A DNA stretch of 64,000 nt from an uncultured Polaribacter sp. (GCF_947496195.1 NZ_CANMBY010000001.1:434001-498000), one strand, 5' to 3'. Positions 33,057 through 43,373 are shown, numbered from the stretch's first letter. Notes: a model not told the origin generated them from the sequence alone. Translations and numbers: made by a program.

Positions 33057-33837
33057 ATTTATTAGGAAAATTAGGCTTTCTTTTTTCTAAGAAAGCTGTA
33101 GTTCCTTCTTTAAAATCTTGAGTACCAAAACACGAACCAAACTCATCTATCTCTACATCAAATCCATTTAAATTCTTATCGTAATTAGCATTTATTGCTC
33201 TTATTGCTGCTGAAATAGCAACAGAGGAATTTCTTAATATTTTTCCTGCAATTTTATAAGCTAAACCTAATAGTTCTTCTTGACTTGTTACATGGTTTAC
33301 TAATCCACAATCTTTAGCTTCTTCTGCAGAAATCATGGCTGCACTCATAATCATTTCCATAGCTTTACCTTTACCAACTAATTGTGGTAAACGTTGTGTG
33401 CCTCCATAACCAGGTATGACTCCTAAAGAAACTTCTGGCAATCCCATTTTTGCATTATCTGAAGCTATTCTAAAATGACAAGACATGGCTAATTCTAAAC
33501 CACCACCTAAAGCAAAACCGTTAATTGCTGCGATTACAGGTTTAGATAAATTCTCTATTAAATCAAATAACATCTCTTGTCCTTTTCTAGCTAATTTACC
33601 TCCATTTTCTACTGAGAAATGGGCAAACTCTGAAATATCTGCTCCTGCTACAAAAGATTTATCTCCACTACCTGTAAGAATAATTACTTTTACTATACTA
33701 TTTTCCTCTAGAGCTTTAAAAGCATTAGATAATTCTAAAATAGTTTCTTTATTTAATGCGTTTAATTTCTTTGGCCTATTTATGGTTACAATTGCTGTTT
33801 CATTAGCTTCTTCAACTAAAATGTTATTAAACTTCAT
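33055..33837 (-). CDS. Enoyl-CoA hydratase/isomerase (crotonase) family protein
   Basis: 260 residues, standard for the family. The CoA oxyanion motifs are AGADISEF (about 64-71) and GFALGGGLELAMSC (107-120). The two catalytic Glu of hydratases are E115 and E135 (in GLPEVSLGVIPGYGG). This supports short-chain enoyl-CoA hydratase activity, in fatty-acid or amino-acid breakdown. It follows the histidine kinase gene by 23 bases, though no functional link is obvious. Confidence 0.92.
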   Translation of the reverse strand: MKFNNILVEEANETAIVTINRPKKLNALNKETILELSNAFKALEENSIVKVIILTGSGDKSFVAGADISEFAHFSVENGGKLARKGQEMLFDLIENLSKPVIAAINGFALGGGLELAMSCHFRIASDNAKMGLPEVSLGVIPGYGGTQRLPQLVGKGKAMEMIMSAAMISAEEAKDCGLVNHVTSQEELLGLAYKIAGKILRNSSVAISAAIRAINANYDKNLNGFDVEIDEFGSCFGTQDFKEGTTAFLEKRKPNFPNK

Positions 33838-33860
33838 ACTTTTAAATATACGTTATCGAT

Positions 33861-35312
33861 TTATTTTTTTGGCAAAATTACAGTAAATACAGTTCCAAAT
33901 CCAATTTTTGAAGTAAAAGAAATAGTACCCTCATAAGCTTCAATAATATTTTTTATCATAGGTAAACCTAAGCCCATGCCACTGCTTTTAGTAGTAAATT
34001 TAGGTTCAAAAATTAATGCTTTTACATCTTCTTCTATACCTTTTCCATTATCTGAAACAATAATTTTTACACTGTCTTTTTCAGAAAAAACTTTAACCTC
34101 AATTAGTGGTTTTTCTTCTTTATCAATTGCCTGTATTGCATTCTTAACTAGATTGGTTACAATTCTAATAAGTTGTGTTTTGTCTAGATTTGCAAAAATT
34201 TCTTTTTCTTTTGGTAGGTAGTTAATATATTTTTCACCAAAAATTTCTAAGGCTAATTTTACCACTTTTACAACATCGATCTTTTCCTTTTTTTGAGATG
34301 GCATTTTAGCAAAATCAGAAAATGCAGAAGCAATAGAACTCATTACATCTATTTGCTGAATTAAAGTTTTACTATATTCTGCTAATTTTTCTCTTATATT
34401 TTCATCCTCAGGATTAAACTTGCGCTCAAAACTTTGTACAGTTAAACGCATTGGAGTTAATGGGTTTTTAATTTCATGAGCAACTTGTTTAGCCATTTCT
34501 CTCCAAGCCTGTTCTCTTTCGCTTTTAGCAAGTTTAGCTGCACTTTCTTCAAGCTGATCTATCATATTATTATATGCTTCAACCAATACTTCTATTTCAG
34601 AGCTTGCCTCATCTAAAATAATTTTTTCGTTTCTTTCGTTTAAACGCGTTTGTTGCATTCTTTCAGAAATCGTTTTTATAGAACGAGTAATATAACTTGA
34701 TAAGAAATAAGCTAATGCTATAGCTATCATAAACATTAAAACATAGACCAAACTAAGTCTCTTTATAAACTCTTCCAACTCTTCTTCTATTTCAGAATTA
34801 TCTTGAGAAAATTGTAATTCTAAAATACCTATTCTTTTAAATTTTGGGTCGTTAATATATGTATATGAAACTTGATAACCTGTCTCTTCAATTTCATCAC
34901 TTTTAAAAATTCTGTGGTTTGAATTTTGGGCTAACTCATTTAGCTTATCATAACTTAAAGGCTGAATTTTATTTTCTTCGAATGCATTTGTTTTTGAGGA
35001 AACTAATAGGTTACCATGTAAATCAAAAATAGAAATATTGAGTTTATTTATTGATGATATTTCGTAAATACGTTCTTGAAATATTTTTGATAAATTTTCT
35101 GTCTTTACAGGATAACTTGTTTTATTTGAAAGTTCTAGTTGTATCGTTTCTATTGTGGTAGCTTCTTTACGTTCGAAACGATGAATATTATAATCTTTTG
35201 TTTGTTCATCATACTGATAAACTGTTACCACCAATATTAGTATTGAGGCTAACAAGACCAATAAGGTCATTGATAAAAAAATACGTATTCGTAAAGAAAT
35301 ATTTTTAAACAC
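33861..35312 (-). CDS. Membrane sensor histidine kinase (NtrY-like), orphan
   Basis: 483 residues. The first membrane segment is about 9-31, the extracytoplasmic sensor about 32-185 and the second membrane segment about 187-207. HAMP (about 205-260) and HisKA with the phospho-acceptor H279 in AHEIKNPLTP follow, then the ATPase domain (N-box near NAIQAIDKE; DNGKGI; GMGLGLPMIKN). The frame opens with GTG at 35310-35312, 6 bases after the preceding lipoprotein gene. No response regulator is adjacent. NtrY-like kinases respond to nitrogen or redox in other groups; the signal here is unknown. Confidence 0.92.
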   Translation of the reverse strand: MFKNISLRIRIFLSMTLLVLLASILILVVTVYQYDEQTKDYNIHRFERKEATTIETIQLELSNKTSYPVKTENLSKIFQERIYEISSINKLNISIFDLHGNLLVSSKTNAFEENKIQPLSYDKLNELAQNSNHRIFKSDEIEETGYQVSYTYINDPKFKRIGILELQFSQDNSEIEEELEEFIKRLSLVYVLMFMIAIALAYFLSSYITRSIKTISERMQQTRLNERNEKIILDEASSEIEVLVEAYNNMIDQLEESAAKLAKSEREQAWREMAKQVAHEIKNPLTPMRLTVQSFERKFNPEDENIREKLAEYSKTLIQQIDVMSSIASAFSDFAKMPSQKKEKIDVVKVVKLALEIFGEKYINYLPKEKEIFANLDKTQLIRIVTNLVKNAIQAIDKEEKPLIEVKVFSEKDSVKIIVSDNGKGIEEDVKALIFEPKFTTKSSGMGLGLPMIKNIIEAYEGTISFTSKIGFGTVFTVILPKK

Positions 35313-35318
35313 TAATTT

Positions 35319-35786
35319 CTAATTATCTAGTTTTATTTTTTTTGTTTTCATGGTCAAAATATCATCAAAATCACCATCTTCATCCCAATCATATTTACTT
35401 TTTGCAATAAAACCTTCATCAGTTTCTTTTATATGATAACTCACTTTCATATCTCTACCATTATAAAAAAATTGAACAAAAAGTGAGTCTTCTTTTACTT
35501 GCCATTTACCATTTGATTCAGAAATTTTTTCTCCTTTTTTATTTAAAAACCAAGAAGTGAAAGTACCATCAGATTTATAGTTAGATTGTGCAACCAACTC
35601 TGGATTATTTTCAAATTTATCTTCATAAACATTTAAAGAATCAGATTTTTGATGCGTTGGCATTTCAATTTTTAAATATGTTGTTTGCCATGAATTTACC
35701 ATAAATTCTTTAGAATTTTTATCTGCACTACAGCTAACAAAAAGCATTCCAAAAAAAAGAAATACATAAATAAATCGTTGTTTCAT
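35319..35786 (-). CDS. Lipoprotein, lipocalin-like, unknown function
   Basis: 155 residues. The lipobox LFVSC predicts lipidation at C19. The body has a strand pattern (NSWQTTYLKIEM, SDGTFTSWFLNKKGEK, GKWQVKEDSLFVQF) resembling small lipocalin-like Bacteroidota lipoproteins. It is coupled to the sensor kinase gene (6-base gap), so it may modulate or report to it, but no direct evidence exists. Confidence 0.75.
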   Translation of the reverse strand: MKQRFIYVFLFFGMLFVSCSADKNSKEFMVNSWQTTYLKIEMPTHQKSDSLNVYEDKFENNPELVAQSNYKSDGTFTSWFLNKKGEKISESNGKWQVKEDSLFVQFFYNGRDMKVSYHIKETDEGFIAKSKYDWDEDGDFDDILTMKTKKIKLDN

Positions 35787-35836
35787 ATCCTAAACCTTTT
35801 AAAAAATACAATATAAGAATTAAAACTCTAGCGTTT

Positions 35837-37168
35837 TTATGATTTAACTAATGGATAAAATAGTTTTCTAAACTTTATCATTAAAGGGATGCCTCTTGCT
35901 AAAATCCAAATAGTAAAAGCAATCCAGATAGCAACTAATTTATAATCTAACCAATCAAAAAATAGTAGAGTAGGTATAAAGCCAAAAGCTGTAGATAAAA
36001 TTAAAACATTTCTAAGAAATTTCATTTTACCCATTCCTTTAAACATACCATCAAAAATAAAAGTTAAAGCACTTATTGGTATGGTTAGTAAAACAATCCA
36101 AAAAACATGATTAAATTCTGTTAAAACCAAATCTTCTTTTGTAAATATTTTACCAATTAGGTTGTAAAATAAAAACCCAAAACTCATTATGATGAGTCCT
36201 GTTATAATTCCGTATTTAGTAAGTTTTTTACTAAGTTCTATAAGAGATTTATAGTCTTTTGCACCAAATAATTTACCAGCTAAAATATTACCTGCACTTG
36301 AGTAGCCATCAATCATAAATGCACCTAATAACCATATATTTATCCCAATAGTATACGCTGCTATATAAGCTGCTCCATAATCTGTTGCATAAGCAGTTGC
36401 AAAATATAATGCAGTATTTAATGCTATTGTTCTAATGAAAAGATTACCAATCATACCTAACAATCTTGGAATTTCTTCATGAAAAGGGAAACTTATCTTC
36501 AATGAAAAATTTGTTTTCTTTACTAACAAAATAAAAGAAATAATAGCCATAGAAATTTGAGCAATAAGACTTGCATATGCTGCACCTTCTATATTCATAG
36601 CAGGTATAAAACCTTCTACTCCGTACACCAAAATAATGTCTAAAAAAACATTCAATAGTGCTCCAAATATGGCAATAATCATAGGATAAAATGTATTCTG
36701 TAATCCTCTAAAAATTCCAAAAATGGCAAAAACAAATAATGAAAAAGGAAACCCAAAAATCCTAATTTTAAAATAGATAATACAATATTCTAAAACAACA
36801 CCAGAAGCATTATAAAACTGAAAAATTTGCTTTGCAAAAGGATAAGAAATTGATAATATTAATATACTACCTAAAACAACAATACCAATAGCTTGAGCAG
36901 GTAAATTTTTTATGATATCTAATCTATTAGCCCCTAAATATTGAGAAATAATAGATGATATAGCACTTCTAATTTGACCAAAAACCCAAACTAACATAGA
37001 AATAAAAGCACCTACAATACCAACTGCTGCTAAACTTTCTGTTGCATTTGTATCTATATTACCAATAATAGCAGTATCTGTAATAGATAAAAGTGGCTCT
37101 GCTATACCTGCAATAAGAGCTGGAATAGCTAATTTATTTATACGTTTTAAACTTATATCTGTATTCAA
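35837..37168 (-). CDS. MATE-family multidrug/Na+ efflux transporter
   Basis: 443 residues with twelve predicted membrane segments in two halves, as in NorM/DinF-type exporters (AIPALIAGIAEPLLSITDTA at the start is typical). The frame opens with TTG at 37166-37168; no ATG occurs in frame before about residue 58. A TAACTTTG -7 element at 37183-37190 would give a leader of about 10 bases, which fits the TTG. Confidence 0.9.
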   Translation of the reverse strand: MNTDISLKRINKLAIPALIAGIAEPLLSITDTAIIGNIDTNATESLAAVGIVGAFISMLVWVFGQIRSAISSIISQYLGANRLDIIKNLPAQAIGIVVLGSILILSISYPFAKQIFQFYNASGVVLEYCIIYFKIRIFGFPFSLFVFAIFGIFRGLQNTFYPMIIAIFGALLNVFLDIILVYGVEGFIPAMNIEGAAYASLIAQISMAIISFILLVKKTNFSLKISFPFHEEIPRLLGMIGNLFIRTIALNTALYFATAYATDYGAAYIAAYTIGINIWLLGAFMIDGYSSAGNILAGKLFGAKDYKSLIELSKKLTKYGIITGLIIMSFGFLFYNLIGKIFTKEDLVLTEFNHVFWIVLLTIPISALTFIFDGMFKGMGKMKFLRNVLILSTAFGFIPTLLFFDWLDYKLVAIWIAFTIWILARGIPLMIKFRKLFYPLVKS

Positions 37169-37182
37169 AAAAGTATTTTTAG

Positions 37183-37190
37183 CAAAGTTA
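37183..37190 (-). promoter_or_regulatory. -7 element of the MATE gene
   Basis: The minus strand reads TAACTTTG, an exact TAnnTTTG match, 14 bases before the TTG start codon. Confidence 0.45.
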
Positions 37191-37233
37191 CATATCTAAA
37201 ATATAGAATGTATAGCCTTTTTTTAAAAAAGAC

Positions 37234-37241
37234 TACCTTTG
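37234..37241 (+). promoter_or_regulatory. -7 element of the universal stress protein gene
   Basis: TACCTTTG matches TAnnTTTG, 21 bases before the ATG. No clear -33 TTG. Confidence 0.45.
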
Positions 37242-37262
37242 CATAAATAAATTGTCACAGAA

Positions 37263-38051
37263 ATGCAACACATTTTAGTACCTATTGGATCTACAGAAAG
37301 TGCAAAAAATACGCTACAATATGCTATTGATTTTGCTAAAAATATAGACGCAAAAGTATTTGTTTTTAGAGCCTACAGTGCTCTTAGTAAAGCAGGTACA
37401 ATAATTAATATAGATGCTATTATAGAACGTGAAACTAACCTATATTTAAAAACTATGGTTAGTGCAGTAGATACCAAAAATGTAGATGTAAAACTTATTT
37501 CTGCTAAAGGTTCTGTTGTAGATAGTGTACTTGCAATTGATGATGAATTAGGGATAGATTTAATTATTGCAGGTGCAAGAGCTAACTCTATAAAAGAAGA
37601 AGTTTTTTTAGGAAAAACTGCTGGAAGTATAGTTAAACAAACAGACATCCCTGTTTTAGCAATTCCTGATGTTTACAAATTCAATCCTATAAATAATATA
37701 TTATTTGCCTTTAATTCTGGAATTGTAAAAAGTAAAACAGCCCTAAATCCATTAAGCTTTATAGTTAAGCAATTTAAAAGTCAAGTAAATTTACTTTTAG
37801 TAAAAACACCTGATTATAAAGAAGAAGATTTAATTTTAAACGATAAATTAAAAGATTTACAGTCTACATTAACAGTGACAGAAAACGCTACTACTTTTCA
37901 AGGTGTTTTAGAGCATTTTCAAACACATAAGCCAGATATGTTATGTGTATTTAGACGCAAAAGAGGATTCTTTCAAAAACTTTGGGAAAAAAATACAGTA
38001 CTAAAACAAGAATTTCATACTAGTATTCCTTTATTAATTTTAAAGGGTTAA
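37263..38051 (+). CDS. Universal stress protein, tandem UspA domains
   Basis: 262 residues. The first UspA domain (1-140) begins MQHILVPIGSTESAKNTLQYA and contains the nucleotide-loop region IIAGARANSIKEEVFLGKTAG (quoted here as GARANSIKEEVFLGKTAG). The second (about 145-262) is degenerate. Such proteins respond to stress or nucleotide levels in the cytoplasm. Its last 4 bases overlap the convergent AddB-like gene's stop. Confidence 0.9.
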   Translation: MQHILVPIGSTESAKNTLQYAIDFAKNIDAKVFVFRAYSALSKAGTIINIDAIIERETNLYLKTMVSAVDTKNVDVKLISAKGSVVDSVLAIDDELGIDLIIAGARANSIKEEVFLGKTAGSIVKQTDIPVLAIPDVYKFNPINNILFAFNSGIVKSKTALNPLSFIVKQFKSQVNLLLVKTPDYKEEDLILNDKLKDLQSTLTVTENATTFQGVLEHFQTHKPDMLCVFRRKRGFFQKLWEKNTVLKQEFHTSIPLLILKG

Positions 38052-40786
38052 TATTTAGCATCAATAGGTTCTAAAAAACTGATTTCTTTATTATATATTT
38101 CTACTATATAAGTTTTTAGTTCGTTTAAAAATTCTTCTAACTTATCTTGAGTTATATTTGTTTCTGATGGTTTTCTAACATCTGCAAAATCTACACTTAA
38201 AAATTGACTGTTCAGGTTTTTAAATGAAAAAACACCTGCAGTTAGTTTTTTATTTTTATCGTAATTTTTACTTTTAGTAAATAGAAAAGCATATAACAAA
38301 ACTTGAATGGCTTTATGATGTTTATCATCTCTTAAATTACTAAAATCTGAAATTTTTAACTCAGTGTTTTTTACCAAACCTGTTTTATAATCTATAATTC
38401 TAGTTACACCATTTAATTCGTCAACTCTATCTACTGTACCATGTATTTTAATAGGAAAATCTAAACCATCTACATGAATTACACTTGCTAAATCTTCTTC
38501 TGTTGCTATAATTTTTAGTTGATTCTTTTTGTTAGAAACCAGCTTTAATTCTTGATTTAAAAAATTATATACAAACCTATTAGCAACTTCAAATATCAAT
38601 CTATTTTTACCTGTTGAAATATCTCCGTTTTTAAAAAAAACTTTAAATTGATGCTGAACAATATCTGTTGATTTTTGCATCATATCTTTAATAATTTCTA
38701 CAGATAATAATTTACCTACAAGAGGTGTATATAGTTTATCTAAAGTTTCGTGAACAATTGTACCAAGTGTATTTGCAGCAACAGTTTCTTCAACATCATT
38801 AAACTCTTTAATCTTAAGAATTTTCTGTTTGTAAAAAGTTATCGGATTTCTTAAATAATTTGTTAATGAAGAAGGTGAAAATCCTTGTTTAGCAATTTCT
38901 CTTAATCTTACTAAAATCTGTTCATTTTTGTAAATTTCTTTTTGTTCATTTTTTTGAGCAACAACTAATGGAGAAATCATTTTTTTAGTAATGTTAGGTT
39001 GTAACATTTCTAATTGAGTTACAAACCTACTTTTTTCTCCATTACCAAAACCATCATTTTCGGTATTGTATAAAATATAAATATTTTTAGCTCTTTGTGT
39101 CAGCCTAAAAAAGTGATAAGAAAAAATAGCATCTTTTTCTCTGTAAGTAGGTAAACCATATTGGATTTTTACATCAAAAGGAATAAATGAGTTTTTCTGA
39201 AAATTAGCTGGCAAAACTCCTTCATTTGCAGAAGCTATAATTATTGTTTCAAAATCTAAAACTCTAGTTTCTAACATTCCCATTAACTGCAAACCTTTTA
39301 ATGGTTCTCCTTGAAATGATAAATTTTCTTGAGCTGTAATCTGTTTAAAAAATTGAAAAAATGTCTTTAAATCAGAGAAATGGTGATATTCTTTTTGTAG
39401 TGTATTTAATTGATTTAAAATGGTATAAAATCTAAATAAATATTCTTTTTCTAAAGAAACTGTTTCTTCTTTAATAATATCAATCAAATCTAACATTACA
39501 GCAATAAATTGTTGTATAGATGTAAATGGATTAAATATATTTAGAATGCTATTTTTATAATTAAACTCAGATTTTTCTAAAAGATTACTAATTTCTTCTT
39601 TTGTAATAAAAGTGATGTTATTTTGTGCAATTGCATTGCAAAACTCATCTATGTTAGGCACTTTTTGATATATAAAAGGCTGTCTAAAAAACTGGATTAC
39701 GTCTTTAAAATAAAATTGTTGCGTTATAGATTTATTTAGTTTTTCTTGTGTCAAAAAAAGCTTAAAAATCGATGAGAATAAGTTAACAACTGGAATATCT
39801 TTTAAAGGATAACCCATAGTAATATTTATAGCGTTTATATTTTTAGGTAAAGAACTTAAAGCAACAGGCAACAAAGTTTCATCTGCTAAAACCAAAGCTG
39901 TATTATTAAATTTTTCTTTTTTTTCTAAAATTTCACCTATATATTTTACTTGCGTAATATTTTTTGAAGCTCCAATAATTTCAATATTTTTTGAAGAATT
40001 AAAATTGGATGTTAATGTCTTTAACTCTTTATTTTCATAATACTTCCATTTAGATTTATATTGTCTAATAAATTTACCTGCTAAATGATTTGTATTAAAA
40101 AAAGTTTCATCAACATCCCAATAAATTTCAGAAGACCCATTTTCTAACACTTTTTGAAAAATAAATTCTTCTGCTTTATTTAGCGCATTAAAACCAATAA
40201 AAGAAAAAGTTTTATGACTATTCTTAGTTAAATAAGAGTCTATTTTATTACATGCTTCCCTGTAAATTAAACCTTGATATCCTATATTTTTACGCTTTAA
40301 AAACTTGTATAATTCTTTATAGTAACTATTTAGTTTTTCTAAAAAAGAATGATGATCTTTTATTAAGTCTGTTTCTTTAAAAGTACCTTTTACAGACCAT
40401 TTTCTTAGTCTTTCTATATCCCTTATATAAGCAAAAATATCGTCTGTATTAATTAAATGCTGATCAATTTCATTAAAATCTTGAAGCACTGTACTTGCCC
40501 AAGAAGTAAAAGCATCAAAAGAAATTTGGTCTTTTTCAAGCTTTTTATAGATCGCATAAAATTCAAATAATAATTGAATATTATCTATTTGATAAATTTC
40601 TGAAACTTGTTGTATAAACTCTTCAATGCTTAAAATTTCTGGTAAGAACCCAATAGTTATTTTATCTTTTAGATCTTGTTTAACAAATACTTTAGCTCTT
40701 TGTGATGGTAAAATTATAACTGCATTTTCTAATGAAGAAGTATTTTTAAGAACATCATTTAAAGTTTCTGAAATAAAGGTCTGCAT
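38048..40786 (-). CDS. PD-(D/E)XK nuclease, AddB-like subunit
   Basis: 912 residues. The N-terminal two-thirds resemble the inactivated helicase-like part of AddB/RexB. The C-terminal nuclease domain (about 660-912) shows FSPSSLTNYLRNP, GTIVHETLDKLY, GTVDRVD and IDYKTG, the motifs of RecB-like nucleases. No zinc/iron Cys set of classical AddB is evident. It would act with an AddA helicase-nuclease in double-strand break repair; the addA gene is not in the window. Confidence 0.88.
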   Translation of the reverse strand: MQTFISETLNDVLKNTSSLENAVIILPSQRAKVFVKQDLKDKITIGFLPEILSIEEFIQQVSEIYQIDNIQLLFEFYAIYKKLEKDQISFDAFTSWASTVLQDFNEIDQHLINTDDIFAYIRDIERLRKWSVKGTFKETDLIKDHHSFLEKLNSYYKELYKFLKRKNIGYQGLIYREACNKIDSYLTKNSHKTFSFIGFNALNKAEEFIFQKVLENGSSEIYWDVDETFFNTNHLAGKFIRQYKSKWKYYENKELKTLTSNFNSSKNIEIIGASKNITQVKYIGEILEKKEKFNNTALVLADETLLPVALSSLPKNINAINITMGYPLKDIPVVNLFSSIFKLFLTQEKLNKSITQQFYFKDVIQFFRQPFIYQKVPNIDEFCNAIAQNNITFITKEEISNLLEKSEFNYKNSILNIFNPFTSIQQFIAVMLDLIDIIKEETVSLEKEYLFRFYTILNQLNTLQKEYHHFSDLKTFFQFFKQITAQENLSFQGEPLKGLQLMGMLETRVLDFETIIIASANEGVLPANFQKNSFIPFDVKIQYGLPTYREKDAIFSYHFFRLTQRAKNIYILYNTENDGFGNGEKSRFVTQLEMLQPNITKKMISPLVVAQKNEQKEIYKNEQILVRLREIAKQGFSPSSLTNYLRNPITFYKQKILKIKEFNDVEETVAANTLGTIVHETLDKLYTPLVGKLLSVEIIKDMMQKSTDIVQHQFKVFFKNGDISTGKNRLIFEVANRFVYNFLNQELKLVSNKKNQLKIIATEEDLASVIHVDGLDFPIKIHGTVDRVDELNGVTRIIDYKTGLVKNTELKISDFSNLRDDKHHKAIQVLLYAFLFTKSKNYDKNKKLTAGVFSFKNLNSQFLSVDFADVRKPSETNITQDKLEEFLNELKTYIVEIYNKEISFLEPIDAKY

Positions 40787-40866
40787 AGAATAATAAAAAA
40801 TCTGTATTTGATTTCTAAATTACAAAAACTTACCTTTATAAAAGTTTAATTATAATATAAATTTTA

Positions 40867-41649
40867 ATGTCTGAAACATTATCAATTGTGGGTATTCAAG
40901 CAGATTTAGCTTGGGAAAATCCAATAGAAAACATTCAAAATTTTGAAACAAAAATTAATGAAATTGATAAAGCTGTAGACATTATTGTTTTACCAGAAAT
41001 GTTTACCTCTGGCTTTACTATGCAGCCTAATCATGTAGCAGAATCTATGAATGGTACTACAGTTTTATGGATGCAAAAAATAGCCAAAGAAAAACAATTA
41101 GCAATAACAGGTAGTTTAGTAATTAAAGAAAATGGCAACTATTATAATCGATTACTTTTTGTTCATCCTTCAGGTAAAATTGATTATTATGATAAAAGAC
41201 ATTCTTTTACTTTAGCTGGTGAACATAAAGCATATACTTCTGGAAATAAAAAAACGATTATTGATTATAAAGGTTGGAAAATTTGCCCATTAATTTGTTA
41301 TGATTTGCGTTTTCCTGTTTGGGCAAGAAATTCAGAAAATTATGATCTTTTAATTTACATGGCAAATTGGCCAATAACTAGAATTAAAGCTTGGGAAACA
41401 CTTCTAAAAGCAAGAGCAATAGAAAATATGTGTTATACTATTGGAGTTAATAGAATAGGCATAGATGCCAATGATTACAAATATTCTGGAAACTCAATTA
41501 TTGTTGACTTTTTAGGAGAAGAAGTTTCTAATTTACAGCCAAATAAATATGGGTTTATTTACTTTACATTAAACAAAAAAGAACAAACTAACGTTCGTAA
41601 TAAACTTGGTTTTTTAAATGATAGAGATACTTTTAAAATAGATTATTAA
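40867..41649 (+). CDS. Nitrilase-family omega-amidase (YafV-like)
   Basis: 260 residues. The catalytic triad is E44 (LPEMFTSGF), K110 (YYDKRHSF) and C144 (LICYDLRFP). The YafV/Nit2-like group repairs or degrades alpha-ketoglutaramate and similar omega-amides in the cytoplasm. No clear -7/-33 promoter match was found in the 80-base divergent gap. It converges with the desaturase gene. Confidence 0.92.
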   Translation: MSETLSIVGIQADLAWENPIENIQNFETKINEIDKAVDIIVLPEMFTSGFTMQPNHVAESMNGTTVLWMQKIAKEKQLAITGSLVIKENGNYYNRLLFVHPSGKIDYYDKRHSFTLAGEHKAYTSGNKKTIIDYKGWKICPLICYDLRFPVWARNSENYDLLIYMANWPITRIKAWETLLKARAIENMCYTIGVNRIGIDANDYKYSGNSIIVDFLGEEVSNLQPNKYGFIYFTLNKKEQTNVRNKLGFLNDRDTFKIDY

Positions 41650-41655
41650 TAAACT

Positions 41656-42639
41656 CTAGCTTGGTTGAATCATCCATTTAAAATTAAAATTAGTATCTGG
41701 CACTTTTATTCTTTCTGTAATTCTATACATTCTGTCTGGCAAATTCATTAAGAAATCTCTTGCTTTTTCTGCTTCAGGTGTAAGATTTGTTATTTTATCT
41801 ATTTCCCACATTGTATTTAATTTCTTAAGAATATTTACATAATCGAAACCAGTGTAAACCCCTATTCTTTGAGCTACTGTAGAAAAATCATCAAATAAAC
41901 TTCCTTTAGCACCAAAAGATTCTCTTAAATGCATTGCTGGCATCACAATTTTATGTTTCATCATATGCTGAAAAGCCAACATCATTTGACTAGGATCTAT
42001 TTTAAAAATTTCTTTTACAAAATGAGCATAAGCTTGGTGATGTCTCATTTCATCTCCTGCAATAATTTTAGACATTTTAGCTAATGCTTTATGACCTTTT
42101 TTTCGAGCAATTTTGGCTACATTATTATGAGAAATGTAAGTAGCTAATTCTTGAAAAGTAGTGTAAACAAAGTTTTTATAAGGGTCTGTAGAAGTACCAA
42201 TATCAAAACCATCTGCGATTAAGTGTTGCGTAGATATTTCTACTTCACGCATATTAACCCTTCCAGATAAATATAGGTATTTGTTTAAGACATCTCCATG
42301 TCTATTTTCTTCGGCTGTCCAAGTTCTTACCCACTTTGCCCAACTATTGTCTGGGTCTTGAGACACACCATCTAAATCTAACAACCAAGATTCATAGGTT
42401 GGCAATGCTTCTTCAGTAATAGTATCTCCAACTAAAACTACCCAGAAATCATCATCTAATTCTTTTGAAATTTCTCTTATTTCTTCTACTTCTGTAATAA
42501 ATGAATCCTTTTGAGAGTTTGGCAAAAAATCTGTTGGTTGCCAAATTTTTTCAGCTGGAATTAAATATTTTTCCATAAAACTATCCATACTTTTTTCTAA
42601 AGTCAGCATTACTTCTTTTCTTATATTGTGTATAGACAT
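41656..42639 (-). CDS. Soluble acyl-ACP desaturase (FAB2 family)
   Basis: 327 residues. The two diiron motifs are EENRHG at 110-115 and DEMRHH at 196-201, the hallmark of plant-type acyl-acyl-carrier-protein desaturases. It would introduce a double bond in ACP-bound acyl chains. The PlsC acyltransferase gene lies 2 bases upstream, so the two are co-translated and likely act on the same lipid pool. Confidence 0.94.
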   Translation of the reverse strand: MSIHNIRKEVMLTLEKSMDSFMEKYLIPAEKIWQPTDFLPNSQKDSFITEVEEIREISKELDDDFWVVLVGDTITEEALPTYESWLLDLDGVSQDPDNSWAKWVRTWTAEENRHGDVLNKYLYLSGRVNMREVEISTQHLIADGFDIGTSTDPYKNFVYTTFQELATYISHNNVAKIARKKGHKALAKMSKIIAGDEMRHHQAYAHFVKEIFKIDPSQMMLAFQHMMKHKIVMPAMHLRESFGAKGSLFDDFSTVAQRIGVYTGFDYVNILKKLNTMWEIDKITNLTPEAEKARDFLMNLPDRMYRITERIKVPDTNFNFKWMIQPS

Positions 42640-42641
42640 TT

Positions 42642-43373
42642 TTATTCTTTAATATGTTTTATAATTACTTGTTCTGTGTTATTTATAACATCTTCAACCT
42701 TTTTTCCTTCTAGTGAAATAGGTTCATGAGTTTCTATAGTGATAGGAAAAAATACCCCTAAAGGATATTTACCATACCTGAATAATTTCCAAGAGTTGTT
42801 AATTGTTAAAGGCACAACTATAGCTTCTGGATTGTAATGAAAAATAGTTTTTAACCCTCCATGTGAAAAGGGTTTAGGTTTTCCATTTCTACTCCTTGTT
42901 CCTTCAGGAAAAATAACTGCAGACCAGCTTTTTTCATTAATATTTTTAGAAAATTTTACTAATTCTCTTATTGATTGGCCTCTATCTTTTCTATCAATTA
43001 AAGCTGCCCCTCCATGTCGTAAATTAAAAGATATACTTGGTATGCCTTTTCCTAATTCTTTTTTGGAAACAAACTTTGGAGTGTATTTTCTAAAAAACCA
43101 AATTATTGGAGGAATATCAAACATTCCTTGATGATTAGATACAAAAATGATGGTTTTGTTTTTTGGAATATTATGTTTATTAATCAATTTAACTGTGACT
43201 CCTAAAAAAAGTAATCCTTTCACCAAAAACCAACACATAACATCTACCACTTTTTGGTGTCCATTTTGACCAAATAATTTTAACCCTAACCATTGTAAGG
43301 GATGGAAAATTAAAAGTAATAAAAAGAAAACCAATCCGAAAATTGGCGATAATATGTAACTAAAAAACTTCAT
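42642..43373 (-). CDS. plsC: 1-acyl-sn-glycerol-3-phosphate acyltransferase
   Basis: 243 residues. The acyltransferase motif is NHQGMFD at 80-86 (H81 and D86 catalytic), and FPEGTRSRNGKPKPF near 154-168 binds glycerol-phosphate. Two N-terminal membrane segments are present. It forms phosphatidic acid at the inner membrane. The start overlaps the upstream membrane-protein gene's stop by one base, and the desaturase follows after 2 bases. Confidence 0.92.
   Translation of the reverse strand: MKFFSYILSPIFGLVFFLLLLIFHPLQWLGLKLFGQNGHQKVVDVMCWFLVKGLLFLGVTVKLINKHNIPKNKTIIFVSNHQGMFDIPPIIWFFRKYTPKFVSKKELGKGIPSISFNLRHGGAALIDRKDRGQSIRELVKFSKNINEKSWSAVIFPEGTRSRNGKPKPFSHGGLKTIFHYNPEAIVVPLTINNSWKLFRYGKYPLGVFFPITIETHEPISLEGKKVEDVINNTEQVIIKHIKE

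Noticed and set aside
33485-33886. Open frame of 133 residues opposite the crotonase gene
   Set aside because: Antisense to conserved coding sequence, no recognisable domain.
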